From Candidatus Coatesiibacteriota bacterium (GTDB lineage: Bacteria > RBG-13-66-14), in the NCBI GenBank assembly GCA_014728185.1, contig WJMB01000182.1, positions 1 to 8,744 on the forward strand: a stretch of 8,744 bases of DNA. Direction: 5' to 3'. Below the pieces are notes generated by a model that worked only from the letters and a program-made list of their open reading frames with translations, had not been told where the DNA came from and ran no database searches. This document shows positions 1 through 7,140 of the stretch, piece by piece. The first letter of the stretch is position 1; each line of letters opens with the position of its first letter. The position numbers and the translations under genes were made by a program.

Positions 1-425
1 GCGTCGGAGAGCAATAACAGTTTATGGTAGGCCGGGATCTCGGCGATCATCACGTGGGACAGCAACCGTCCGGTGCGCAGGCGGTTGTCCTCGGCCAGCA
101 CGGCCTTGAGGAAGGCCCGCGTGCTGACCCCGCCCTTCATCAGGGCGTCGGCTTGGCCGGAAGCCACGGCGTCGGCGGCGCGTTCGGCGGCCTGTTTGGC
201 GGGCGCTTCGACGAGCTCGAAGGGGGTCAGATCCACCCCAGCCTCGTCGGCCGACCGCCTGGTGGCCTCAACATCGCCGAAGAGCAGGGCCTCGGCGATG
301 TTCTCCTCGTGGGCCTGGGCCACGGCCAGCAGGGTCTCGGCGTTGTCGGAGCCGGCCACGGCCAGCCGCCGCGAGGGCCGCTCCTTGACACGGTCGACAA
401 GCTGGGTCAGATCGGTGAAGGGCAT
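1..425 (-). CDS. ptb: Phosphate butyryltransferase, N-terminal part (3' end beyond window)
   Basis: Probable phosphate butyryltransferase of the Ptb/Pta phosphotransacylase family, a cytosolic enzyme that exchanges CoA for phosphate on short acyl-CoAs and usually feeds a butyrate kinase for ATP synthesis. Only 141 complete codons lie in the window; the family is about 300 residues. The ATG at 425-423 is preceded by GGGAG (431-435) with a 5-nt spacer. Family signatures seen are DALMKGGVST (about residues 93-102) and a segment at 116-141 containing LRTG, SHVM, PAYHKLLL and SDA, which matches the Ptb pattern of an LRTG-x-x-SHV stretch followed by the P-x-Y-x-x-LL-x-x-(T/S)DA segment. It reads in the same direction as secDF but is separated by 358 bp, so it probably has its own transcription start. 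A phosphate acetyltransferase of the same fold is the alternative, but the motif spelling favours Ptb. The active-site region beyond residue 142 cannot be checked. Confidence 0.85.
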   Translation of the reverse strand, partial: MPFTDLTQLVDRVKERPSRRLAVAGSDNAETLLAVAQAHEENIAEALLFGDVEATRRSADEAGVDLTPFELVEAPAKQAAERAADAVASGQADALMKGGVSTRAFLKAVLAEDNRLRTGRLLSHVMIAEIPAYHKLLLLSD

Positions 426-783
426 CGCTGCTCCCAGTGGTGCGGTGGTGAGGGCGGATCAAGGCGACCGGCGGTGCTGACTGTCGAGGGGGCCGGTCGT
501 AATGCGGCAGGCGATCGGTTCTTTGGTTCGCTGACCGTCGGGCTCCGGTCCGTGCCGTGGTAGGCCGTCGTCAAGACCGCCCGGTATCGCGAACCAGGAA
601 GGCGATGAGCTTTTGCAAGCAGGCACTATCACACCGAACCAATCGCACCGCGCCCGTCGCACCCGTCGCACCATTCGCCGCTCACATGGAGGTAAGCAAT
701 CTCCTCCGGACATTGAAACGGCCGATGGGGCCAACCGCTCAGCCCGCCTGTTCGCCAAGCTGTGCCAACCAGCCCCCGGACGG
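426..783. other. 358-bp intergenic stretch without a convincing gene
   Basis: This gap separates the secF stop from the ptb start. Open frames exist on both strands, but they are Arg/Pro/Ser-rich, lack a matching ribosome-binding site and resemble no family I know. It presumably holds the ptb promoter, but I see no convincing -35/-10 pair. Visible structure is minor: a short tandem array with tcgcacc at 643-649, 657-663 and 666-672 (the last two within an exact 9-bp tandem repeat), and a 5-bp inverted repeat GGAGG/CCTCC with a 10-nt loop near 688-707 that lacks a U-tract. No clear intrinsic terminator for secF is visible. Confidence 0.6.
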
Positions 784-2286
784 CTAGGCCTTCTTCTGGC
801 GCCAGCGGTACCAGGCCAGCAGAAAGGGGCTGGCGATGAAGATGGAGGAGTAGGTTCCCACCAGCACGCCGATGGTCAGCGCCAGGGCGAAGTCGTGGAT
901 CACGCTGCCGCCGAAGAGCACCAGCACCATGGTGACGATCAGGGTGGTGCCTGAGGTCAGCACGGTGCGTGAGAGGGTCTCGTTGATGGCGGTGTTGATT
1001 ATCTCGCGCAGGCCGCGGCGACGCAGCAGCTTGCGGTCCTCGCGGACGCGGTCGAAGACGACGATGGTGTCGTTGAGCGAGTAGCCGACCAGGGTCAGTA
1101 GGGCCGCGATGATCGAGAGGTTGATCTCCTTGCCCAGCAGGGCGAAGATGCCCAGGGTGACCAGCACGTCGTGGGCCAGGGCGATGATGGCGCCGATGGC
1201 GAAGGAGAACTCGAAGCGCACGGAGATGTAGCCCAGGATGAGCACCAGGGCGACCAGGATGCTGGTCAGGGCGGCGGAGCCCAGCTCCTCGCCGACCTTG
1301 GGTCCGATGACGTTGGTGCTCTGCAACTGGAAGGCGCCGACGTAGGTCTCGTCGCGCAGCACCTGGAGGCGTTCCTCGTCGAGTCCGGCCTCGCGGGCCA
1401 GCTCCAGGGCCTCGTCCATGGAGTCCAGCAGTCGCATGGTTTCCACGCCGGTGAGGTTGCGGGCGGCGGCCAATTCGTCGGCCAGCTCGGTGATGAAGGC
1501 CGGCGGGGCGGGTTCGCCCTCGACGGTTTCATCTATGTCTTCAACGTCTTCGAGATCTTCGACGACGACCTCGTCGGCGGCGGATTCAGCCTCGGGCGCC
1601 GCGGTCACGGCGGGCTCTACGGCGGCCGTCTCGACGGAGAAGAGCCGGCTGAGCTCCCGGCGGTAGTCGGCGGCGCTGACGGGACCGTTCAGATCCAGGC
1701 GGTCCTCGGCGTAGTTGTCGGGGGGACGCAGGTCGGTCAGCACGGCGGTGATCTGCTCGTTGGTGGAAACCTCGATCAGCGTCTCGATGTCCGAGGTCAG
1801 CTCCTCGACGCCGGCCTCGTTGATCACCAGGCGGTTCTGGTCATCGAGGCGCACCTCGAGCAGATTGAGCTCGAGGTCGAAGGTCTCGGCGAAGTAGGGG
1901 ATCAGCTCGACGGGGAAGTCTTCGATCTCGCCCAGCTCCTCCCAGTCCTCGATCGGCCCCTGCTCCTCGCGGTATTCGACGATGGCCCGGGCCAGCCGCT
2001 CCGCCGAGTCCTCGGCCTTCTGGCGGATGACGACCTCGTCCTCGGCGCTGCCGATGGTGTAGACGTCCATCCCCGTCCGGGTGCGGAACTCGGTGAGATC
2101 GCCCAGGGTGACCGGGTCGGCGAACTTGACCTGGACCCGGACACCGCCGGTGAAGTCGATACCCAGGTTGAAGCCGCCGCTCAGGAAAACACTGACGACG
2201 CCGGCCAGGATCACGATCGCCGAGATGATGAAGGCGACCTTGCGACCCTTGATGAAGTCGAACTTGCTTTCGGTGAAGATCTGCAA
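784..2286 (-). CDS. secF: Protein translocase subunit SecF with an enlarged periplasmic domain
   Basis: SecF is an inner-membrane RND-type subunit that pairs with SecD to complete export through SecYEG using the proton gradient. Length is 500 aa against the usual ~290-320. TM1 is about residues 17-36, followed by the conserved FNLGIDFTGG (39-48). Five more membrane segments follow (about 337-355, 361-384, 389-412, 441-458 and 465-490). TM4 has the SecF signature LTLVGYSLNDTIVVFDRVRE (397-416), with D406 at the conserved polar site. The P1 periplasmic domain spans about 38-335 instead of about 100 residues; its extra part includes an acidic, Ala-rich low-complexity stretch (about 217-262, with VEDLEDVEDIDE) and a helix-rich segment (264-312). 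The start is TTG at 2286-2284: MQIFTESKFDFI matches the SecF N-terminus, TM1 follows, and GAGGGGG lies 5 nt upstream. It lies 129 nt after the secD stop in the same frame. Confidence 0.96.
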   Translation of the reverse strand: MQIFTESKFDFIKGRKVAFIISAIVILAGVVSVFLSGGFNLGIDFTGGVRVQVKFADPVTLGDLTEFRTRTGMDVYTIGSAEDEVVIRQKAEDSAERLARAIVEYREEQGPIEDWEELGEIEDFPVELIPYFAETFDLELNLLEVRLDDQNRLVINEAGVEELTSDIETLIEVSTNEQITAVLTDLRPPDNYAEDRLDLNGPVSAADYRRELSRLFSVETAAVEPAVTAAPEAESAADEVVVEDLEDVEDIDETVEGEPAPPAFITELADELAAARNLTGVETMRLLDSMDEALELAREAGLDEERLQVLRDETYVGAFQLQSTNVIGPKVGEELGSAALTSILVALVLILGYISVRFEFSFAIGAIIALAHDVLVTLGIFALLGKEINLSIIAALLTLVGYSLNDTIVVFDRVREDRKLLRRRGLREIINTAINETLSRTVLTSGTTLIVTMVLVLFGGSVIHDFALALTIGVLVGTYSSIFIASPFLLAWYRWRQKKA

Positions 2287-2291
2287 CGTAG

Positions 2292-2298
2292 CCCCCTC
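2292..2298 (-). promoter_or_regulatory. Ribosome-binding site for the secF TTG start
   Basis: On the minus strand GAGGGGG ends 5 nt before TTG at 2286-2284. It is an imperfect Shine-Dalgarno, but it supports the TTG start. No ATG or GTG occurs in this frame between the secD stop and the TTG. Confidence 0.6.
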
Positions 2299-2415
2299 GC
2301 TGGGCGGAACTCCGGCCCGCCGCGCCCAGACCGTGGTGAAATCGAAACGGTAACGCTCGACAACGCCAACACGGCCGCTGCGCCGGACGGAACGCCTCGG
2401 TCCGCCGAGCCTTGG

Positions 2416-3966
2416 CTAGATGGAAAGTCGCTTATCCTTGATCCGCCGGGCGCGCATGTCGAAGATCCAGCGGGTGACGATCAGGGCGGTGAACATCGAG
2501 GACAGGATACCGATGGCCAGGGTGACGGCGAAACCGCGGATCGCTCCGGTACCCAGCAGGTAGAGCACGCCGGCGGTGATCAGGGTGGTGATGTTGGCGT
2601 CGAGGATGGTGATGAAGGCTTTGTCGTAGCCGGCGCTGATCGCCGTGGGCACGTTCTTGCCGGCGCGCAGCTCCTCGCGGATGCGCTCGAAGATCAGCAC
2701 GTTGGCGTCCACGGCCATACCGATGGTCAGGATGATCCCGGCGATACCCGGCAGGGTCAGCGTCGCTCCGAAGAGCGCCAGGGCGGCCACGACGATGATC
2801 ATGTTGATGATCAGGGCCAGATCGGCCACCAGGCCCGAGGCCTTGTACCAGACGAACATGAACACCAGCACAATGGCCAGACCGATCAGGGCGGCGGTGA
2901 CGCCGTACTTGATGGAGTCGGAACCCAGGCTGGGTCCGATGGTGTCCTCCATGACGATCTTCAGCGGCACGGGCAGGGCGCCGGCGCGCAGCTTGATGGC
3001 CAAATCGCCGGCCTCCTGGGCGGAGAAGTCGCCGGTGATCTGCCCGCGCCCGTTGATCTCCTCGCGGATGTAGGGGCTGCTGATGACCTTGTCGTCCAGG
3101 ACGATGGCCAGGAAGCCGCCGACGTTGTTGCGGGTGATCTGGGCGAAGTCCTCGGAGCCCGAGTAGTTGAACTCGAAGCTGACCGAGGGCTTGCCGTACT
3201 GGTCGCGGTCCAGGTAGGCGTTGGTCAGGTCCTCGCCCTTGATGATGCGGCCGAAGTCGAGAATGTGGAGCTGGAAGAAGCCGTCCACGGGCTCGCCGTA
3301 GGCTTCCTCGAGCTTGCCGACGACCTCGTAGATCCAGTCCTGGGAGGCCGGCTGGAGCAGCTTCTCGTCGGTGAGCAGCAGCTTGTGCTGACGGGGGACG
3401 AAGCGCTCGATGTCCGGGTCCTCGACCATGGCCTCGAGGCGCTCCTCGACCTGCAGGGGCGCGTAGTAGCGGCCGTCGATGTTATATATGCCGCGCTGGG
3501 TCAGCAGGTCGGCATACTTGGGCAGCCGGGCGATCCCGGCCAGCACCTCGGGGAGTTGCTGGTCGGTGACCAGGGCGAACTCCAGCACGGCGCGCTCGCC
3601 GATGAGCGCCTTGGCGCGTTCGGCGTCGCGGATGCCGGGGAGCATCACCGAGATGCCGTTTTCGCCGACCTTCTCGACGACGGGCTCGCTGACGCCGAAC
3701 TCGTCGACGCGCTCCCGGATGATCTCCAGGGCGCGATCGACGGCGTCGGACTGCTCGTCCTCGTCGATCTTGCTCATGTCGGCCTCCATGCGCAGCACCA
3801 TCCCGCCCTTGAGGTCCAGGCCCAGGTTGACCGTGTCCTTGGGCAGGTACTTGCGCAGGCCCTCGGGCAGCTCGTCGAGCAGGCCCGTGGTCGGCAGGGC
3901 GAACAGGACCGCGGCGATGAACACCAGGATGCTGAGCAAGCCGTAGAAACGCCGCTTTCTGGCCAT
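2416..3966 (-). CDS. secD: Protein translocase subunit SecD
   Basis: SecD is the larger RND-type partner of SecF; its periplasmic P1 domain is thought to hold emerging substrate and move with proton flow. Length is 516 aa, within the usual range for stand-alone SecD. TM1 is about residues 9-25, then the family signature NLGLDLKGG (47-55), a long P1 region (26-350), and TM2-TM6 near 355-374, 380-399, 405-424, 452-472 and 476-499. The TM4 signature AVDANVLIFERIREE (418-432) carries the conserved Asp (D420). The P1 head contains LAIVLDDKVISSPYIRE (286-302) and GQITGDFS (308-315). The ATG start is supported by AAGGAG five nucleotides upstream. It begins 38 bp after the exported SecD-head-like gene and precedes secF, implying one transcript from the tsaD promoter. 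The usual neighbour yajC is not in this window. Confidence 0.98.
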   Translation of the reverse strand: MARKRRFYGLLSILVFIAAVLFALPTTGLLDELPEGLRKYLPKDTVNLGLDLKGGMVLRMEADMSKIDEDEQSDAVDRALEIIRERVDEFGVSEPVVEKVGENGISVMLPGIRDAERAKALIGERAVLEFALVTDQQLPEVLAGIARLPKYADLLTQRGIYNIDGRYYAPLQVEERLEAMVEDPDIERFVPRQHKLLLTDEKLLQPASQDWIYEVVGKLEEAYGEPVDGFFQLHILDFGRIIKGEDLTNAYLDRDQYGKPSVSFEFNYSGSEDFAQITRNNVGGFLAIVLDDKVISSPYIREEINGRGQITGDFSAQEAGDLAIKLRAGALPVPLKIVMEDTIGPSLGSDSIKYGVTAALIGLAIVLVFMFVWYKASGLVADLALIINMIIVVAALALFGATLTLPGIAGIILTIGMAVDANVLIFERIREELRAGKNVPTAISAGYDKAFITILDANITTLITAGVLYLLGTGAIRGFAVTLAIGILSSMFTALIVTRWIFDMRARRIKDKRLSI

Positions 3967-4004
3967 CTAAACTCCTTGGAAACTAAACGGTAAATCCGGC
4001 AGCC

Positions 4005-4832
4005 TCACTCGGGCTCCGGGGTGCATTCAAGCAGGGTGAACGACGCGGGCAGCGGGTGCTCCAGGACGGCGCCGATCGTGCGGGTCAGGTCATCATCCAG
4101 GCCGACGAGTTTGATCCGGCCGTCTTCGATAACCTCGCGCACCACGGGAGCGGTGATCACCCGATCGCCGACGACGACGGCCAGGGGCCGGTCGATGTAT
4201 TCGGCGGTCAGGGCGGCGAAGGCGGCCGCGGCCGAAGCGTCCAGGGTCAGCGCCAGGGCGGCGCCGAAGTTATCCTCGCTCAGTTGGGTCTCGACGGGTC
4301 CGAGCTCCAGAGCGCGTTCGCTGTCGAGGAGGTAGAAGAAGTCGTGTTCGGCTTCGTCGGGATCCAGAGCCCAGACGGCGCCGTCGCCCAGGGAGACGTC
4401 ATCGCGGCCGCCGCCCTCGACGACGACGCGCCAGCCGTCCGCTGCAAGCTCGACACCGGCGGGCAGGCGGAAGCTCAATACCACTTCGGCGGGGTCGAGC
4501 ACGGGAACGACAACGGCCGGACCGCCGGCGAGCAGCAGCTCGGGCCGGGCGGAGGCCGGGCAGTCGACCACCAGAACCAGGCTCTCGATACTCAACGGGG
4601 CCGAGAACCAGCCGTCGTCAGCGAAATCCAGGGAGACACCGGCGTAATCCTCGACGAGGACCCCTCCGCCCGCTGTCTCCAACCGGTTTCCCAGAGCCAC
4701 GTGCAATTCGAGGAGCTCGCCGACGACGAGGTCGGGAGCGCAGTCGTAGACCGCCCGCCAGGAAGCCGCGCCGGCGGTCAGCGGCGGCAGGAGCAACAGG
4801 AGCAGCGACAGGCTCCGGCGAAGCACGCTCAT
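4005..4832 (-). CDS. Exported protein with a C-terminal SecD P1-head-like domain
   Basis: 275-aa uncharacterised protein. Residues 1-23 form a clear Sec signal peptide (MSVLRR, a Leu-rich core, then TAGA-A as a likely signal peptidase I site). No lipobox and no further membrane segment are seen, so the mature protein should be soluble in the periplasm. Residues 24-180 look beta-rich and Val/Asp-rich; I recognise no family there. Residues about 187-269 align with the P1 head of the SecD encoded next door: LAVVVGDRVITAPVVRE (217-233) matches SecD LAIVLDDKVISSPYIRE at 9 of 17 positions, and both continue to a G-(R/Q)-I turn and a late LP motif. The protein ends about where SecD enters TM2. Cysteines are C31, C91 and C270. 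Its ATG overlaps the tsaD TGA stop (ATGA), suggesting translational coupling, and secD follows after 38 bp. A role in late translocation or substrate release is inference; the homology call is by eye. Confidence 0.85.
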   Translation of the reverse strand: MSVLRRSLSLLLLLLPPLTAGAASWRAVYDCAPDLVVGELLELHVALGNRLETAGGGVLVEDYAGVSLDFADDGWFSAPLSIESLVLVVDCPASARPELLLAGGPAVVVPVLDPAEVVLSFRLPAGVELAADGWRVVVEGGGRDDVSLGDGAVWALDPDEAEHDFFYLLDSERALELGPVETQLSEDNFGAALALTLDASAAAAFAALTAEYIDRPLAVVVGDRVITAPVVREVIEDGRIKLVGLDDDLTRTIGAVLEHPLPASFTLLECTPEPE

Positions 4833-5917
4833 TCCTCCACTCCCAGCTCCAGGCAGGCCACGGCCTCCAGGTCGAGGTCGTGACGCAGGCCGGACTCGAT
4901 GAGGCGGCGGCCCCGGGCGGCTATCATCACCGCGTTGTCGGTGCAGAGGCGCAGCGGGGCAAAGAAGGCCCGGACACCCTCCTCGGCGGCCCGACGACCC
5001 AAATAGGCCCGCAGGCCGGAGTTGGCCGCCACGCCGCCGCCGACGATCAGGCTCGTCAAACCCGTTCGGGCGCAGGCCGCCAGGGCCTTCTCGCCCAGGG
5101 TCTCCACGGCGGCCGTCTGGAAACCGGCGGCCAGGGAGCGCTTACGCGCGTCATCGAGCCCCCCGGCGGCCGCCAGCTCGGCGATGCGCCGCGCCGCCGC
5201 CGTCTTGAGCCCGGCGAAGCTGAAGTCCAGCCCCGCGGGCATCGGCCGGGTGAACCCCTCGGCCGGGCCTGCGGAGTCCCCGCCGTATCCCTCGGAGTAC
5301 TCACCGGCCCAGCGGTCCAGGGTCGGTCCGGCCGGGTAGTCGACGCCCAACAGGCGGCCGACCTTGTCGTAGGCCTCGCCGACGGCGTCGTCCACGGTCT
5401 CGCCCAGCAGCTCGAACTCCAGCAGGCCGGGGCGTTCGGCGGCTTCATCCACGGCGTAGAGGGCCGTGTGACCCCCCGAGACCAGCAGGCCGACGAAGGG
5501 CGGTCGCGGGGCGCCCTCGGCCAGCAGCGGAGCCTGGAGGTGGGCCGCCAGGTGGTTGACGCCGACGAAGGGGACGCCCAGGCCCCAGGCCAGGGCTTTG
5601 CCGAAGTTGAGCCCGACCAGCAGCGCGCCGGTGAGTCCGGGGCCGTAGGTCGCCGCCACGGCGTCGAGATCGGCGTAGGTCGCCTTGGCCTCGGCGAGGG
5701 CCCGGCGGACCACGGGGAGGATGCGGGCGGCGTGGTTGCGGCTGGCCAGCTCGGGGACGACTCCGCCGTAGGCGGCGAAGAAGTCGGCCTGGGAAGAGAC
5801 GATGTCGGAGCGGACACGCGCTTTCCGGTCGTCCGCTTCGCCGTTCGCCTCGCCGTTCGTATCGAGGACCGCGGCCGCCGTCTCGTCGCAGGAGGTCTCC
5901 AGACCGAGGATCAGCAA
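4829..5917 (-). CDS. tsaD: tRNA N6-adenosine threonylcarbamoyltransferase TsaD
   Basis: TsaD (Kae1/Gcp family) transfers the threonylcarbamoyl group from TC-AMP to A37 of ANN-decoding tRNAs, working with TsaB and TsaE in the cytosol. The 362 aa are close to the family's usual ~340. Seen motifs: LGLETSCDET (4-13), YGGVVPELASRNH (50-62), metal-binding VNHLAAH (H122, H126), LVSGGHT (145-151), DDAVGEAYDKVGR (176-188), LDFSFAGLKTA (230-240), GGGVAANSGLR (293-303) and the metal-ligand segment CTDNAVMIA (D327). All key residues are present. The start is TTG at 5917-5915, directly before ILGLETSCDE and 4 nt after GGGGAGG; a later start would remove the conserved N-terminal strand. Residues about 20-34 are an extra hydrophilic loop (NGEANGEADD) encoded by a 12-bp tandem duplication. 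It is the first gene of the tsaD-exported protein-secD-secF cluster and has its own promoter upstream. Confidence 0.97.
   Translation of the reverse strand: MLILGLETSCDETAAAVLDTNGEANGEADDRKARVRSDIVSSQADFFAAYGGVVPELASRNHAARILPVVRRALAEAKATYADLDAVAATYGPGLTGALLVGLNFGKALAWGLGVPFVGVNHLAAHLQAPLLAEGAPRPPFVGLLVSGGHTALYAVDEAAERPGLLEFELLGETVDDAVGEAYDKVGRLLGVDYPAGPTLDRWAGEYSEGYGGDSAGPAEGFTRPMPAGLDFSFAGLKTAAARRIAELAAAGGLDDARKRSLAAGFQTAAVETLGEKALAACARTGLTSLIVGGGVAANSGLRAYLGRRAAEEGVRAFFAPLRLCTDNAVMIAARGRRLIESGLRHDLDLEAVACLELGVEE
5834..5857 (-). repeat. 12-bp tandem duplication inside tsaD
   Basis: Two adjacent 12-bp units (5834-5845 and 5846-5857, one mismatch) encode NGEA NGEA in the N-terminal loop of TsaD. 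The duplication keeps frame and lies outside the conserved motifs, so it should be tolerated. Confidence 0.75.
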
Positions 5918-5921
5918 GGGA

Positions 5922-5928
5922 CCTCCCC
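5922..5928 (-). promoter_or_regulatory. Ribosome-binding site for the tsaD TTG start
   Basis: On the minus strand GGGGAGG lies 4 nt before the TTG at 5917-5915. This strong Shine-Dalgarno is the main evidence, together with N-terminal family conservation, for the non-ATG start. Confidence 0.75.
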
Positions 5929-5965
5929 GCCGGACGGAATCGGTGTCCGCATCTTAATAAAGCAA

Positions 5966-5979
5966 CGGCCCTCGGGCCG
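5966..5979 (-). promoter_or_regulatory. Short GC hairpin in the tsaD leader
   Basis: An inverted repeat cggccc-tc-gggccg could form a 5-bp stem with a 4-nt loop in the first part of the tsaD leader RNA. On the minus strand it is followed by TTGCTTTATTAAG, only a weak U-tract. It could be an attenuator, or a terminator for read-through from the upstream hydrolase gene, or nothing. Confidence 0.3.
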
Positions 5980-5999
5980 CCGATGAACCAGGGCAGGAG

Positions 6000-6028
6000 A
6001 TTGTAGCATAGGGGCGGCGACCGGGCAA
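6000..6028 (-). promoter_or_regulatory. Sigma70-type promoter for tsaD-secF cluster
   Basis: Reading the minus strand: -35 TTGCCC (6028-6023), a 17-nt spacer, and -10 TACAAT (6005-6000) preceded by TGC, giving an extended -10. Transcription would start near 5993 and give a leader of about 75 nt before the tsaD TTG. It is the best-looking promoter in the window and would drive tsaD, the exported protein, secD and secF. Confidence 0.65.
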
Positions 6029-6103
6029 GGCGCGCGGCTACCCGTTTGCAGACCGTCGCGACCGGGGGGCGACGTTGCGTGGATGTTGCAAAGACAACGA
6101 CCG

Positions 6104-7077
6104 CTACTCGTCGCGCCAAAGGCTATCCTGGGGTAAAGGGACGATCTCCGGCCAGCCGTCTATGTACTCCAGCTTGGCGATCCCGAGCTGCGGGATCCCC
6201 CGGTTCTCTCCGTCGTAATAGTGAAAACTCGACAGGTAGTTGAAGCCTTCGTCGTAGACCCCGGCGTGGCCGGGGCCGTGGTAGTGTGCGTCGCCGAGGA
6301 TCTCGCCGTAGCAATCAATGAGCAAGGAGCCGCCGCCGTCGCAAAGGTCACGTCCTCGGCGATCAGGTGGTAGGCGGGGTTGCCGGGGTACCAGTCGGCA
6401 TCGCCGGCCACCAGACCGCTGTCCGGATCGAGTTCGACGAGCCAGGTCGATGCATCACCGAAAACCAGCCAGTGACCGCCATCGGTGCCCTCGAACCAAG
6501 CGGGATCGAGGGCCGTGGTCGGACCGTCGTGATCGCCTTCGGTACAGCAGATCACGGGAGCGCCGCTGTCACGCCAGGTCATTTCGGGAGGCGTGCCGCC
6601 GCCTTCCAGCATGCCGATGCAGGCGCGATCCTCGGCGGACATATTGGAAACGGTGTAGTAGATACGCCGCGGTCCGGCGAAGGTAGGCGCCCAGCAGGCA
6701 CCGTCGTTTTCCGGAACCATCTCGGCGAACCAGGCTGGTTTGTAGGCCAGCAAGCAGAGCCCCGGCCGCCAATCGAAGCTCCCCGGTGGCAGAAACCATA
6801 ACTCAAGCCCACAGCGATAGGACGGACTTTGCTCCTTGCCCGTAACAGCCAGCAGCAGCCAACCGTCCAGCTCTACGATCCGACTGGGATCATGGATGTG
6901 CCAGCCGTCACAAGCAACTGGATGGCCGGGATCTATCTCATTATAGATATCGAGGAGTTCGGCATCGCCGAAGGCGACACCGGTCAGGGCCAGAGCCAAC
7001 AGCACCGGCGAATGGATGGGGAAGCGGAGGCTCCCGCGGCAATCCTTCCGTATGGCGCCATTCGTCGGGGCAATCAT
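6104..7077 (-). pseudogene. Frameshifted secreted family-43 glycoside hydrolase (arabinanase-like)
   Basis: The frame opened by the ATG at 7077-7075 encodes a GH43-like five-bladed propeller enzyme, probably acting on arabinan- or xylan-type side chains outside the cytoplasm. There is a signal-peptide-like core (SPVLLALALTGVAFG, about residues 23-37). Candidate catalytic residues are D63 in HDPSRI, D191 in ALDP and E241 in IAEDVTF, the position of the GH43 general acid. After F245 the frame becomes a Thr/Ser/Ala-rich nonsense tail ending at 6160, while the -1 frame continues with CDGGGSLLIDCYGE, then GPGH, FHYYDG and GIPQLGIAKLEYIDGWPE, typical of the GH43 C-terminal blade, and stops at 6104. 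Adding one base at the TTT at 6345-6343 restores a 324-aa protein of normal length. Only this lesion is seen, so a recent mutation or an assembly error are both possible. GGGGAG lies 9 nt before the ATG. Confidence 0.8.
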
Positions 7078-7115
7078 AGGGCAACACTCCCCGGAAACCA
7101 GGCGGCGAATTCTAA

Positions 7116-7133
7116 CCCGCCCACCGGGCCGGG
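7116..7133 (-). terminator. Possible terminator after the LptF/G-family gene
   Basis: Seven nucleotides past the stop codon, the minus strand reads CCC-g-GCCC-GGT-GGGC-GGG, a 7-bp GC hairpin with one bulge, followed by TTAGAATT. The U-tract is poor, so termination is only a suggestion; read-through into the hydrolase gene is possible, as no good promoter is visible in the 63 bp before it. Confidence 0.35.
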
Positions 7134-7140
7134 CCGTCGG

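Noticed and set aside
686..708. GGAGG/CCTCC inverted repeat as secF terminator
   Set aside because: The stem is only 5 bp with a 10-nt loop and no U-tract follows.
459..758. A 99-codon minus-strand open frame in the gap before ptb
   Set aside because: Arg/Pro/Ser-rich, no plausible ribosome-binding site, no family resemblance, and it ends against ptb without a sensible arrangement.
748..768. Sigma54-like promoter (TTGGCACAGCTTGGC, minus strand)
   Set aside because: The GG-to-GC spacing is 9 instead of 10 and the -12 element is poor; it also lies over 300 bp before ptb.
1171..3993. A 940-codon plus-strand open frame antisense to secD and secF
   Set aside because: It mirrors two certain genes. 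Its Gly/Asp/Gln/Val/Leu-rich composition is what GC-rich codons give when read in antisense, with no domain or ribosome-binding site.
4880..5986. A 368-codon plus-strand open frame antisense to tsaD
   Set aside because: It is the complement of a clear tsaD with all motifs; it is GC-rich shadow coding without recognisable features.
6335..6350. Programmed -1 ribosomal frameshift in the GH43 gene
   Set aside because: No X-XXY-YYZ slippery heptamer is present at the junction, and this enzyme family is not known for recoding; a one-base deletion or error is simpler.
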